A stretch of 64,000 bases of DNA from Micromonospora purpureochromogenes (GTDB taxonomy: Bacteria; Actinomycetota; Actinomycetes; Mycobacteriales; Micromonosporaceae). Of the stretch, positions 16,905-24,467 are shown piece after piece (position 1 is the first letter of the stretch; each line of letters opens with the position of its first letter). The notes under the pieces are model-generated. The model had not been told where the DNA came from. It saw only the letters and a list, made by a program, of their open reading frames with translations, and made no database searches. The translations under genes were made by a program, and so were the position numbers. The stretch lies in the NCBI RefSeq assembly GCF_900091515.1, contig NZ_LT607410.1, positions 3,038,001 through 3,102,000 on the forward strand, read 5' to 3'.

Positions 16905-19805
16905 TCAGGGCAGGGTCCAGCGCTGGGCGCCGGTGCCGTTGCAGTCGTGGATCTGCAACGGGGTGCCGTCGGTGGTGTTGGAGGCCGGGATGTCGAGGCA
17001 GCGGCCCGACTGCGGGTTCTTCAAGCCGCCGTCGGGTTGTGCCGCCCACTGCTGCGCGCCGGTGCCGTTGCAGGTCCAGAGCTGGACCGGGGTGCCGTTC
17101 GTGGTGCCGCTGCTCTTGACGTCGAGGCACTTGCCCAGCCCGCGGACGGTGCCGTCGCCGGGCAGCGTCCACCGCTGGGCGCCGGTGCCGTTGCACGTCC
17201 ACAGCTGCACCCGGGTGCCGTCGGCGGTCTGGCTGGAGCTGATGTCGACGCACTTGCCCAGCCCCTTGATCTCACCGGTCCGGGCGCCGCCGGTGCCCAC
17301 GCCCGGGCCGGTGAAGGTGTAGCTGTCGACGTCGAGCAGCGCGCCGCTGCCGCCGGTGAACACCAGGTACAGGTCGTGGGTGCCGTCGTCCGGCCTGGTC
17401 ACGGTGGCGCTGAGTTCGGTGTAGTTGTCCCAGCCGCCGGTGTTGGGCACCGCGATCCGGGCGACCTCGGCGCCGGTGGGGGAGTCGTACCGGAAGGAGA
17501 CCGTGCCCCCGGCGCCCCCGGAGGAGACCCGGGCCCTGACCCCGGTGATGCCCTTCAGGCTCACCGCGTGGTGCCGGACGTTCTCCCCGTTCTGGATGTC
17601 ACCGAGCCGCTTGCCGCCCTGGGCCGCCGCCTGGTCGATCACCTTGGGGCCGTTGAGCGTGACGTGGTGCTCGGCCTGCCACTGCTTGGGGTAGAGGCTG
17701 ATCTCCCGTTCCCCGGTCAGCGGCACGGAACCGGTCGCGCCCCGGTCGGTGTAGCTGCCGCGCAGCACGAAGAAGAGCACCGAATCCGGGCCGGCGTGCA
17801 CCGGACCGGTGTTGAAGGTGGCCGCGCAGCCGGTGCCCTGCCCCTCCTCGTGCGCGTGCTCCTGGTGCCCGAGTGCGGCCCGGACCACGATCGCCGAGCA
17901 GGCCGGGGCGCCGTCCTGCGGGTCACTGGCCGAGGCGGAGACGGTCAGGTCCTGACCCCAGTCGAAGAGGCCGCCCGCCGGCAGCCCGCTCAGGGTCACC
18001 GTCGGCCGGTTGTTGCCGACGACGACCGGCACGGTGGTGGTGCCGCTGCGACCGGTGCCGTCGCTGACCGTCAGCCGGGCGGTGAAGCTGCCGTTCGACG
18101 GGTACGTGAACGACGGGTTGGCCGCCGTCGAGTCGACGCTGCCGTTGTCGGTGAAGTCCCAGGCGTACGTCAGGGGGTCGCCGTCGGGGTCGGCGCTGCC
18201 GGCGCTGGAGAAGGTCACCGCCAGCGGCGCGAGACCGTTGTCCTGGTTCACCGTCGCCCTGGCCACCGGTGACCGGCCACCCTGGACGTAGTTGATTTTG
18301 TAGAGTCCGGCGTCGGCGGCGCCGGAGAACCAGCCGCTGCCGTACTCCAGCAGGTACAGCGAGCCGTCCGGGCCGAACTCCGCGTCGATCGGGTGCACGA
18401 ACGACATACCCGCGAGCACCGGCTCGATCACGGTCGGCGCGCCGGTGGCCGGGTTGCCGTCGGCGAACTGGACCTCCTTGATCCAGTTGCGGCAGTACTC
18501 GGAGATCAGCAGCTTGTTGTCGTAGTAGGCCGGCCACTTGACCGGGGAGTTCAGGTTGGGGTCGTAGTGGTAGACCTCGACGTGGTTGGGCGAGCCGCAG
18601 CCGCCCGGGTTGTCCAGGGCCGGCCAGTCGTCGCTGCCGCCGTGCTGCTCCCACACCAGCGCCGGCTTCGTCGGCGGGAGCTGGGTCAGCCCGGTGTTGC
18701 GGGGCGAGTCGTTGACCGGCCCGGTGGCGCCGCCGCAGGGGAACCAGCCGCGCGGGGCGTTCGCCGCGAAGTCCCAGTCGTTGTACGCCACGTTCGGGCC
18801 GCCGCAGTAGGGCCAGCCGTAGTTGCCGGGCCCGGTGGCCCGGTTGAACTCGTCGTAGGCGGCCGGCCCCCGGTTGGCCAGGTCGGCGCCGGCGTCCGGG
18901 CCGACCTCGCCCCAGTAGAGGGTGTTCCCCGCCGTGCGGTCGACCCAGATCCGGTACGGGTTGCGCACCCCCATCACGTAGATCTCCGGCCGGGTCTTCG
19001 CGGTGCCGACCGGGAAGAGGTTGCCCGACGGGATGGTGTAGCTGCCGTCGTTCTCCGGGTGGATCCGGTTGATCTTGCCGCGCAGGTCGTTGGTGTTGCC
19101 GGACGTGCGCTGGGCGTCGTACTGCGGATTGCGGGTCGTCCGCTCGTCGATCGGCGCCATCCCGGCGGAGTCGCCGCCGGAGTTGGTGTTGTCGCCCACG
19201 GCGAAGTAGAGGCTGCCGCCGGTGTCCCAGCTCATCGAACCGGCGGAGTGGCAGCAGAGGTCGCGTTCGGTGGGCCACTGGATGAGCACGTCCTCGCTGG
19301 CCGGGTCGAGCGCCAGGGTGGCCGGGTTGAAGGTGAACCGGGAGATCCGGTTGACCAGCGGGGTGACCTTGGGCGAGTAGAAGAGGTAGACCCAGCGGTT
19401 GGTGTCGAAGTTCGGGTGCGCGGTGATGCCGATCAGGCCGTCCTCGAACCGGGCGTCGAGGGCGAGGGTGAGCGCGACGGTCGTGGACCGGGTGGCCGGG
19501 TTGAAGAGCCGGACCTGCCCGCCGCCGGCGCTGGTGCCCCGGTTGATGTAGAGCACCTTGCCGTCGGACAGGACGGCCAGTTCGATCGGCTCACCCATGG
19601 TGAGTCCACTGTCGAGGGTGATCTTCTCGAATCCGCTGGTCGGCGGGACGGCCGCCGCCGCGACCGCCGGCTGCGGCGCGGCCGGCTCGGCGGCGGGGTG
19701 CGGGTGACCGGGATGGGCGAGGGCCGCCGACGGTACGGCGCTGGCGAGCGCGGTGAGCAGGGCGGTGGCGGCGACGAGCAGGCATCGTTGCGGGACGCGT
19801 GACAC
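16905..19805 (-). CDS. Secreted PQQ-type sugar dehydrogenase with PKD, CBM and ricin-lectin domains
   Basis: A 966-residue secreted multidomain protein. A signal peptide (VPQRCLLVAATALLTALASA) is followed by a His/Pro/Ala-rich linker and a six-bladed propeller of the glucose/sorbosone dehydrogenase type to about residue 500 (LIGITAHPNF, RDLCCHSAGSMSWD, YVMGVRNPYRIW, GNYGWPYCGGPN, HPIDAEFGPDGSLYLLEYG). Next come a PKD domain (DPDGDPLTYAWDFTDNG), a second Ig-like region, a CBM6-like beta-sandwich (SFRYDSPTGAEVARI) and a C-terminal ricin-B lectin with three GAQ-x-W repeats. The GTG at 19805 has GGAGGT four bases upstream. Such proteins oxidise aldoses or sit on polysaccharides; the lectin and CBM suggest cell-wall or plant-polymer binding. 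Cofactor use is inferred from fold only. Confidence 0.85.
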   Translation of the reverse strand: MSRVPQRCLLVAATALLTALASAVPSAALAHPGHPHPAAEPAAPQPAVAAAAVPPTSGFEKITLDSGLTMGEPIELAVLSDGKVLYINRGTSAGGGQVRLFNPATRSTTVALTLALDARFEDGLIGITAHPNFDTNRWVYLFYSPKVTPLVNRISRFTFNPATLALDPASEDVLIQWPTERDLCCHSAGSMSWDTGGSLYFAVGDNTNSGGDSAGMAPIDERTTRNPQYDAQRTSGNTNDLRGKINRIHPENDGSYTIPSGNLFPVGTAKTRPEIYVMGVRNPYRIWVDRTAGNTLYWGEVGPDAGADLANRGPAAYDEFNRATGPGNYGWPYCGGPNVAYNDWDFAANAPRGWFPCGGATGPVNDSPRNTGLTQLPPTKPALVWEQHGGSDDWPALDNPGGCGSPNHVEVYHYDPNLNSPVKWPAYYDNKLLISEYCRNWIKEVQFADGNPATGAPTVIEPVLAGMSFVHPIDAEFGPDGSLYLLEYGSGWFSGAADAGLYKINYVQGGRSPVARATVNQDNGLAPLAVTFSSAGSADPDGDPLTYAWDFTDNGSVDSTAANPSFTYPSNGSFTARLTVSDGTGRSGTTTVPVVVGNNRPTVTLSGLPAGGLFDWGQDLTVSASASDPQDGAPACSAIVVRAALGHQEHAHEEGQGTGCAATFNTGPVHAGPDSVLFFVLRGSYTDRGATGSVPLTGEREISLYPKQWQAEHHVTLNGPKVIDQAAAQGGKRLGDIQNGENVRHHAVSLKGITGVRARVSSGGAGGTVSFRYDSPTGAEVARIAVPNTGGWDNYTELSATVTRPDDGTHDLYLVFTGGSGALLDVDSYTFTGPGVGTGGARTGEIKGLGKCVDISSSQTADGTRVQLWTCNGTGAQRWTLPGDGTVRGLGKCLDVKSSGTTNGTPVQLWTCNGTGAQQWAAQPDGGLKNPQSGRCLDIPASNTTDGTPLQIHDCNGTGAQRWTLP

Positions 19806-19961
19806 GGGACCTCCGAGCGTCGGGACGAGCTCGGTGCTACTTCCGCCGCCGCCTCGAGGAGCACCGTGGGGTGCCCAAGACATTAACGTCTTTCGTTCGA
19901 CCTGAACAGAAGTGGGGCGCGTTCAATCGAAAGTAGTCGAGATTCGGAGGAATGTCGTGGC

Positions 19962-22454
19962 TCAGCTCGCGAAGGAGTGTGCGCCCAGCTCCCACCGGCG
20001 CAGGTCCGCCGGGCCGCGCTGCGCGTTCATCCGGGCGATGTTCTCGCGGACGTGCCGCAGGTGCGCCGAGAACGCCTCGGGGTTCGCCCCGCCCCACCGC
20101 GCGAACACCTCCTCGGCCTGGCTGTTGGCCCCCAGCGCCTCGGTGCGGCGGCCCAACTGCCACAGGTATCCGCTCAGGTTCGCCAGCACGGCGGCCAGGT
20201 CGAGTTCGAAGGCGACCGCGTTGACCCGGACGAGGTCGCGGTAGATCGACAGCGACGCCTCCGCGGCGTCCACCGCCGCCCCGACCTGCCCCAGGTCGGC
20301 GTGGCGCAGCCCCACCGTGTTCAGCGCCAGCGCCAGCTCCGGCAGGTAGACCGACGGCTCGTCGTCGCTGAGCCGGCGCCAGATGCCCTCGGCGCGCCGG
20401 ACGGTCTTCAGCGCCTCCCGGCCCAGGCCGAGCTGTGCCTCGATCACCGCGAGGTTGGTCAGCGCCCCGGCCAGGCCCAGCTCGGCGGCGACCGATCGCG
20501 GACCGGCCTCGAAGAGGTCGACGGCCAGCCGCGCCACCACGACCGCCTCGGGGTCCCGACCGACGTTGGACAGGCGGGTCCCGAGGTTCCCCAGCGTCTC
20601 CGCCAGCGCCCGCCGGTGGGCCTCGCCGTCGGCGCCGGGAACGTCGGCGAGCGGGGTCAGCAGCTCGACCGCCCGTTCGACGCTGGCCAGCGCCTCCGGG
20701 TAGCGGTTCAGCGCGGCGAGCCGGTGACCCCGCAGGTGCAACGCCCGGGCCAGCAGGGCCGAGGTGGCCGGGGACGCCTCCGCGCGCAGGGCGGCCTCGC
20801 CGGCCGTCACCGCCCGGGTCAGCTCGTCCAGGGCCGCCTCGCGACGGCCGACGTTGGCCAGCCGGCGTCCGTACCCGAGGTGCAGTTGCGTCCGCTCGAC
20901 GTCATCGGCGCAGCCGGGCAGCCGGTGGGCGACCAGCCGGGCTGTGATGTCGCAGGCCACGATGTCGAAGTCGACGTGCCGCCCGTCCGGCAGCACCGGC
21001 TCGATCGCGGCCAGCAGGTCGACGCCGGCGTCGGGCAGGTCGACGATCCGGGCCAGCACCGCGCCGCCGGCGGCGATGGCGAGCCGCGGCTCGGCCCGGA
21101 GCGCCGGCAGCAGCACCGCGGTCGCGACATGCCGCCAGGCGGTCGCCACCTCGGTCAGGACCGTCAGCGCGTTCGCCCGGACCAAAGTCGCCGTCGCGGG
21201 TGACATGCCCTCGGCCCGCAGCAGCGCGCGGGCCGTCCGGTTCGCCCACGGTCGCGGCGGGTGGGCGGGCCAGGCATGTCCGGGTACGGCGAGCGCCAGG
21301 TACGCCTCACCGAGCCGGTCGGGCTGCAACGGTGCCAGCACGTACGCCGGTTCCCGGGGTGGATAGCAGGTCCCGTGGTCGGCCAGCAGGTTCTCGACCA
21401 CCGGCTCCGCGCCGATCCCCGCACCGGCGAGGATCTCCCGGCCCACCTCGTACGGCACCGCGCCGGTCAGCGCCGCGGTGAAGACGACGCGGGCAAGCTG
21501 GTCGGGCGGGCTGGACGTCGCCCCGCCCTCGCGCAGCTGCTGCCAGTGTCCGATCTCCCGGTCGAGCAGGTAGCCGTGCAGGTCGACCGGCGTGGCGGGC
21601 ACCGGCCCGCCGTCGCGGCCGGCGTCGACGGCGACCAGCGCCGCCAGCTGGACGGCCAGCGCCGTCTCGTACGCCGGATCGCTCAGGTCGGGCGTGGTCA
21701 CCGCGGCCAGCCGGGCGTGGGGGACGAACTCGGCGAAGCGGGCGGCGGCCGTCCTAAAGAGCCGCTCGCGGGTGGTCGGGTCGACCGCCAGCGGTGCCAG
21801 TGCGCTCTCACCGGACCGCACGCCGATCGTGCCGAGCCACTGGCGCAGCGCCGGCCACCAGTACCCCTGGGTGCGGGCCAGCACCAGCACCCGCACCGGC
21901 CAATCCCGGCGCAGCCGGGGATCGGTGAACAGCCGGCGCAGCTCACCGGCGGGCCACCGGTCCGCGTAGTCCACGATGACCAGCAGCCCGTCGCCGCGCC
22001 CGCCCCGGGCGGGCGGGCCGCCGGGCGCCGGCGGCCCGGGGTCGCGGTGGGCGCGCAGCACCTCCCAGTCCGTCGCTCGGGCGTCCGCCGCGAACCGGTC
22101 GGCGAGCCGGGTCTTGCCCTGCCCGCCCGGCCCGTGGATCAGCAGCGCCGCGAAGTCCGGCGCGGCCGCGGGAGCGGCCAGCCACTCACGCAGCGACCGC
22201 CGCTCGGCGTCGCGACCCACGAACGGCACCGCCCGGTGCCGCGCGTCGAGCAGCTCGGCGAGCCGCAGCTCCCGGTGCGCCGGTGGCTCGTCGCCGGGTG
22301 GGGCGGTCAGCCGGTACCCGGGCAGCCCGGCGAACACGTCGCCCTCGACGTACCCGGAGACGGCGACGCTGCCGGGCGCGCCGGCCCACGCGTCGCCGGT
22401 GTTGGTGACGGCGTAACCGGCCGGGCGCGGCCCGCCGCGCGGATCGCCGGTCAT
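19962..22454 (-). CDS. STAND-type ATPase with C-terminal tetratricopeptide repeats
   Basis: An 830-residue protein. Residues 15-36 form a short Gly/Ala-rich motif (TGDAWAGAPGSVAVSG) also found in the preceding small membrane protein. PFVGRDAERRSLREWL (77-92) is the entry box of STAND/NACHT-like ATPases, GPGGQGKT (108-115) is Walker A and LLVIVDYAD (157-165) is Walker B. A winged-helix/linker region follows. The last ~290 residues are tandem TPR units (ALDELTRAVTAGEAAL, ALASVERAVELLTPLA, AVVVARLAVDLFEAG, ALKTVRRAEGIWRRL, AVDAAEASLSIYRDL), the usual ligand-sensing part. Its ATG overlaps the upstream stop as ATGA. NLR-like signalling, possibly defence or development, is inferred from architecture only. 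Confidence 0.8.
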   Translation of the reverse strand: MTGDPRGGPRPAGYAVTNTGDAWAGAPGSVAVSGYVEGDVFAGLPGYRLTAPPGDEPPAHRELRLAELLDARHRAVPFVGRDAERRSLREWLAAPAAAPDFAALLIHGPGGQGKTRLADRFAADARATDWEVLRAHRDPGPPAPGGPPARGGRGDGLLVIVDYADRWPAGELRRLFTDPRLRRDWPVRVLVLARTQGYWWPALRQWLGTIGVRSGESALAPLAVDPTTRERLFRTAAARFAEFVPHARLAAVTTPDLSDPAYETALAVQLAALVAVDAGRDGGPVPATPVDLHGYLLDREIGHWQQLREGGATSSPPDQLARVVFTAALTGAVPYEVGREILAGAGIGAEPVVENLLADHGTCYPPREPAYVLAPLQPDRLGEAYLALAVPGHAWPAHPPRPWANRTARALLRAEGMSPATATLVRANALTVLTEVATAWRHVATAVLLPALRAEPRLAIAAGGAVLARIVDLPDAGVDLLAAIEPVLPDGRHVDFDIVACDITARLVAHRLPGCADDVERTQLHLGYGRRLANVGRREAALDELTRAVTAGEAALRAEASPATSALLARALHLRGHRLAALNRYPEALASVERAVELLTPLADVPGADGEAHRRALAETLGNLGTRLSNVGRDPEAVVVARLAVDLFEAGPRSVAAELGLAGALTNLAVIEAQLGLGREALKTVRRAEGIWRRLSDDEPSVYLPELALALNTVGLRHADLGQVGAAVDAAEASLSIYRDLVRVNAVAFELDLAAVLANLSGYLWQLGRRTEALGANSQAEEVFARWGGANPEAFSAHLRHVRENIARMNAQRGPADLRRWELGAHSFAS

Positions 22455-22804
22455 CGGTCCCGGCGGCGAATCCCGCTGATCGCCTGGCCACCGCCGGTGG
22501 CCTCGGCGTCGCCGGTCCGCGAGACCTCCAGTGACGCGGCATCGCCGGTGGGCGCGTCGACGCCCGAGGCGGCGTAGCCGCCGGCGGCGGCCGTGGCCCG
22601 GCCGGTCGCGCCGGCCCGGGCGCGGGCCCGACCGCCGGAGCGCGCCGCCCAGACGGCCACCCCGACCCCGGCGACGCCCGCCAACGCCGACACCGCCGTC
22701 GCGACCCGGTCCGCCGACTCCCAGCGGAGCACCCCGAAGGTGATCGCGAGCAGGGCGACGAGCACCCCGGTCGCCAGCAACACGAGGTGACGGTCTCTGT
22801 TCAC
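22451..22804 (-). CDS. Two-span membrane protein with tandem Gly-rich motif, partner of the STAND ATPase
   Basis: A 117-residue protein. Two hydrophobic segments (about residues 7-26 and 32-53) form a membrane hairpin, followed by a basic stretch and a C-terminal tail with two copies of a 16-residue unit, T-G-x-A-x-A-x-G-G-x-A-x-S-G-V/I, at 67-82 and 97-112. A third copy, two residues longer, lies near the N-terminus of the next gene's STAND ATPase. The stop overlaps that gene's ATG by four bases, so the two are made together. Motif sharing between a membrane protein and an adjacent NLR-like ATPase is the pattern of amyloid- or fold-templated effector/sensor pairs. That role is inference. Confidence 0.75.
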   Translation of the reverse strand: MNRDRHLVLLATGVLVALLAITFGVLRWESADRVATAVSALAGVAGVGVAVWAARSGGRARARAGATGRATAAAGGYAASGVDAPTGDAASLEVSRTGDAEATGGGQAISGIRRRDR

Positions 22805-22943
22805 TCCGTCATGCTCTCGGCCGCGCCCGCCCGGAGGTATCCACCGCTCGGCTGCTTCCCCGGCGCGGCCGGCGTCAGTACAAGGTCACCAGGGGCTGGG
22901 TGGACCGCACCGAGGCCTGGGAGCGACGGGCCGGCGGGCCTGG

Positions 22944-23672
22944 TCAGCTCTCGACGCCGTTGAGCGCCTGCATGATCACGTCCGTGACGGCCTGGGGCTG
23001 GCTGACCATGACGACATGGGAGCCCTCGATCTCGGTGATGGTCGCCCCGGCGCGCTGCGCCATGGACCGCAGGACGTCACTGCCGGCGGCCCTGTCGCTG
23101 GCCGGGATCGCGGCCCACGACGGCAGGTTGCGCCAGGCCGGCGTCCCGGTGGGCTGAGCGAACGCCAGCGCCGAGACGGGCCGCTGGGTGGCCGCCATGA
23201 CTGCGGCGTCCTTCTTCGACACGTCGGCGGCGAACGCGTCGTGGAACTTCACCGGGTCGATGAGGAACTCCGTCTCGGTGCCCTGCGCGGTCGGGTACTT
23301 CACCTCCATCAGCGCGGAGGTGAGCACGCTGTCCTTGGAGTCGCCCTCGATCGCCAGCAGGGTCTCGCCCTCGTCCGGGGCGAAGGCGGCGACGTAGACC
23401 AGTCCGACCACGTTGTCGACCTGGGAGGCGGCGTTGGTGATGACCGCCCCGCCGTACGAGTGGCCCACCGCCAGCACCGGGCCCGGGGTCTGCTTCAGCG
23501 CGCTCGCGACGTACGCGGCGTCCTCGCTGACGCCGCGCAGCGGGTTCGGCACGGCCTTCACCGTCACGCCCGCGGCCTGCAGACGCTCGACCACGCCGTT
23601 CCACCCCGAGCTGTCCGCGAAGGCGCCGTGGACCAGGACGACGGTCGGCGGGCCGTTCGATGCAGTGGCCAT
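22944..23672 (-). CDS. Alpha/beta hydrolase
   Basis: A 242-residue serine-hydrolase-fold protein. VVLVHGAFADSSGW holds the oxyanion-hole HG motif, VGHSYGGAV the nucleophile elbow (Ser within G-H-S-Y-G), and SHVVMVSQP near the C-terminus the catalytic His. An acid is expected near the strand before it. It belongs with the salicylate-esterase/hydroxynitrile-lyase-like branch of small alpha/beta hydrolases that carry no signal peptide. The start at 23672 has GAGAGGAA upstream. No operon partner; the next genes are on the other strand or in another unit. Natural substrate unknown. Confidence 0.85.
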   Translation of the reverse strand: MATASNGPPTVVLVHGAFADSSGWNGVVERLQAAGVTVKAVPNPLRGVSEDAAYVASALKQTPGPVLAVGHSYGGAVITNAASQVDNVVGLVYVAAFAPDEGETLLAIEGDSKDSVLTSALMEVKYPTAQGTETEFLIDPVKFHDAFAADVSKKDAAVMAATQRPVSALAFAQPTGTPAWRNLPSWAAIPASDRAAGSDVLRSMAQRAGATITEIEGSHVVMVSQPQAVTDVIMQALNGVES

Positions 23673-23881
23673 GGTGATTCCTCTCAGCGCAGTCCGGCGG
23701 CGCGGACGAGGACCCGCGCCGGCGTCGGTCAACTACCGAGCGTAGCCAGAGTGGTACGCGGAAAGCGGCGTTTCCGCACCGCCGGCCTCACCGGGGCGGC
23801 TTTGCGCCCGGCCCCCGGGCGGAATCGCCAGGGGCGCAAGCAGTCCCGGCCGAGCGCGCCCGGTGGGCGGTCCCGGACCCG

Positions 23882-23894
23882 TAGGGTCATCGCT
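23882..23894 (+). promoter_or_regulatory. -10 element of a leaderless promoter (MOSC gene)
   Basis: TAGGGT at 23882-23887 lies seven bases before the GTG start, so transcription probably begins at the start codon. No Shine-Dalgarno sequence is present. Confidence 0.5.
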
Positions 23895-24404
23895 GTGGCG
23901 CGCATCGTCCAGCTGCTGGCCTCGCCGGTGCACCGGTACGTGGGCCGGCCCGCGGACGGTCCGCTGCCTGCCCCGCCCGGCGAACTGGTGACCGAGGTCC
24001 GGCTCCGCGCCGAGCTGGGCATCGTGGGGGACCGGTACTTCGGTCGACCGGCGCACCGCCAGGCCAGCGTGACGGTGATCGCGCAGGAGTCGTTGCCGGC
24101 GGGCGTGGACCTTGTGCAGGTCCGGCGCAACATCCTGACCACCGGCATCGCGGTGGACGAGCTGGTCGGGTCGGTCCTGGTGCTGGACTCGGGGGACGGC
24201 CCGGTCAGCCTGCGGGTCAACCGGCCGGCGAACCCGTGCGCCTGGATGGACGCCACCGTCGGCCCCGGCACCTGGCGGGCCCTGCGCCGTCGGGGCGGCG
24301 TGCGCTGCACGCCGCTGAACGACGGCACCCTGCGCGTCGGTCCGGTCGACGTCGTCGTCGAGCACCAGGGCGACCGCGACGGCGAAGATCCCCGATTCCG
24401 GTAG
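23895..24404 (+). CDS. MOSC-domain protein
   Basis: A 169-residue protein with MOSC-domain character: LRAELGIVGDRYFGRPAHRQASVTVI (the domain's opening loop and strand), VRRNILTTGI (the conserved R-R-N region) and RVNRPANPCAWMDA, whose cysteine is the expected molybdenum-cofactor or sulfur-carrying residue. MOSC proteins handle sulfurated Moco or reduce N-oxygenated compounds. It is a stand-alone domain. The GTG at 23895 lacks a Shine-Dalgarno but has TAGGGT seven bases upstream, indicating a leaderless message. It is convergent with the GH87 gene across a strong hairpin. Confidence 0.82.
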   Translation: MARIVQLLASPVHRYVGRPADGPLPAPPGELVTEVRLRAELGIVGDRYFGRPAHRQASVTVIAQESLPAGVDLVQVRRNILTTGIAVDELVGSVLVLDSGDGPVSLRVNRPANPCAWMDATVGPGTWRALRRRGGVRCTPLNDGTLRVGPVDVVVEHQGDRDGEDPRFR

Positions 24405-24423
24405 ACCGGGTCGGTCGACCGTG

Positions 24424-24467
24424 CCCGGCAGGCGCCGTGGCGGACGACCGCCACGGCGCCTGCCGGG
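24424..24467. terminator. Strong bidirectional terminator
   Basis: A perfect 20-base stem (24424-24443 with 24448-24467) and four-base ACGA loop fill the gap between the convergent MOSC and GH87 genes. No T tract. Confidence 0.8.
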
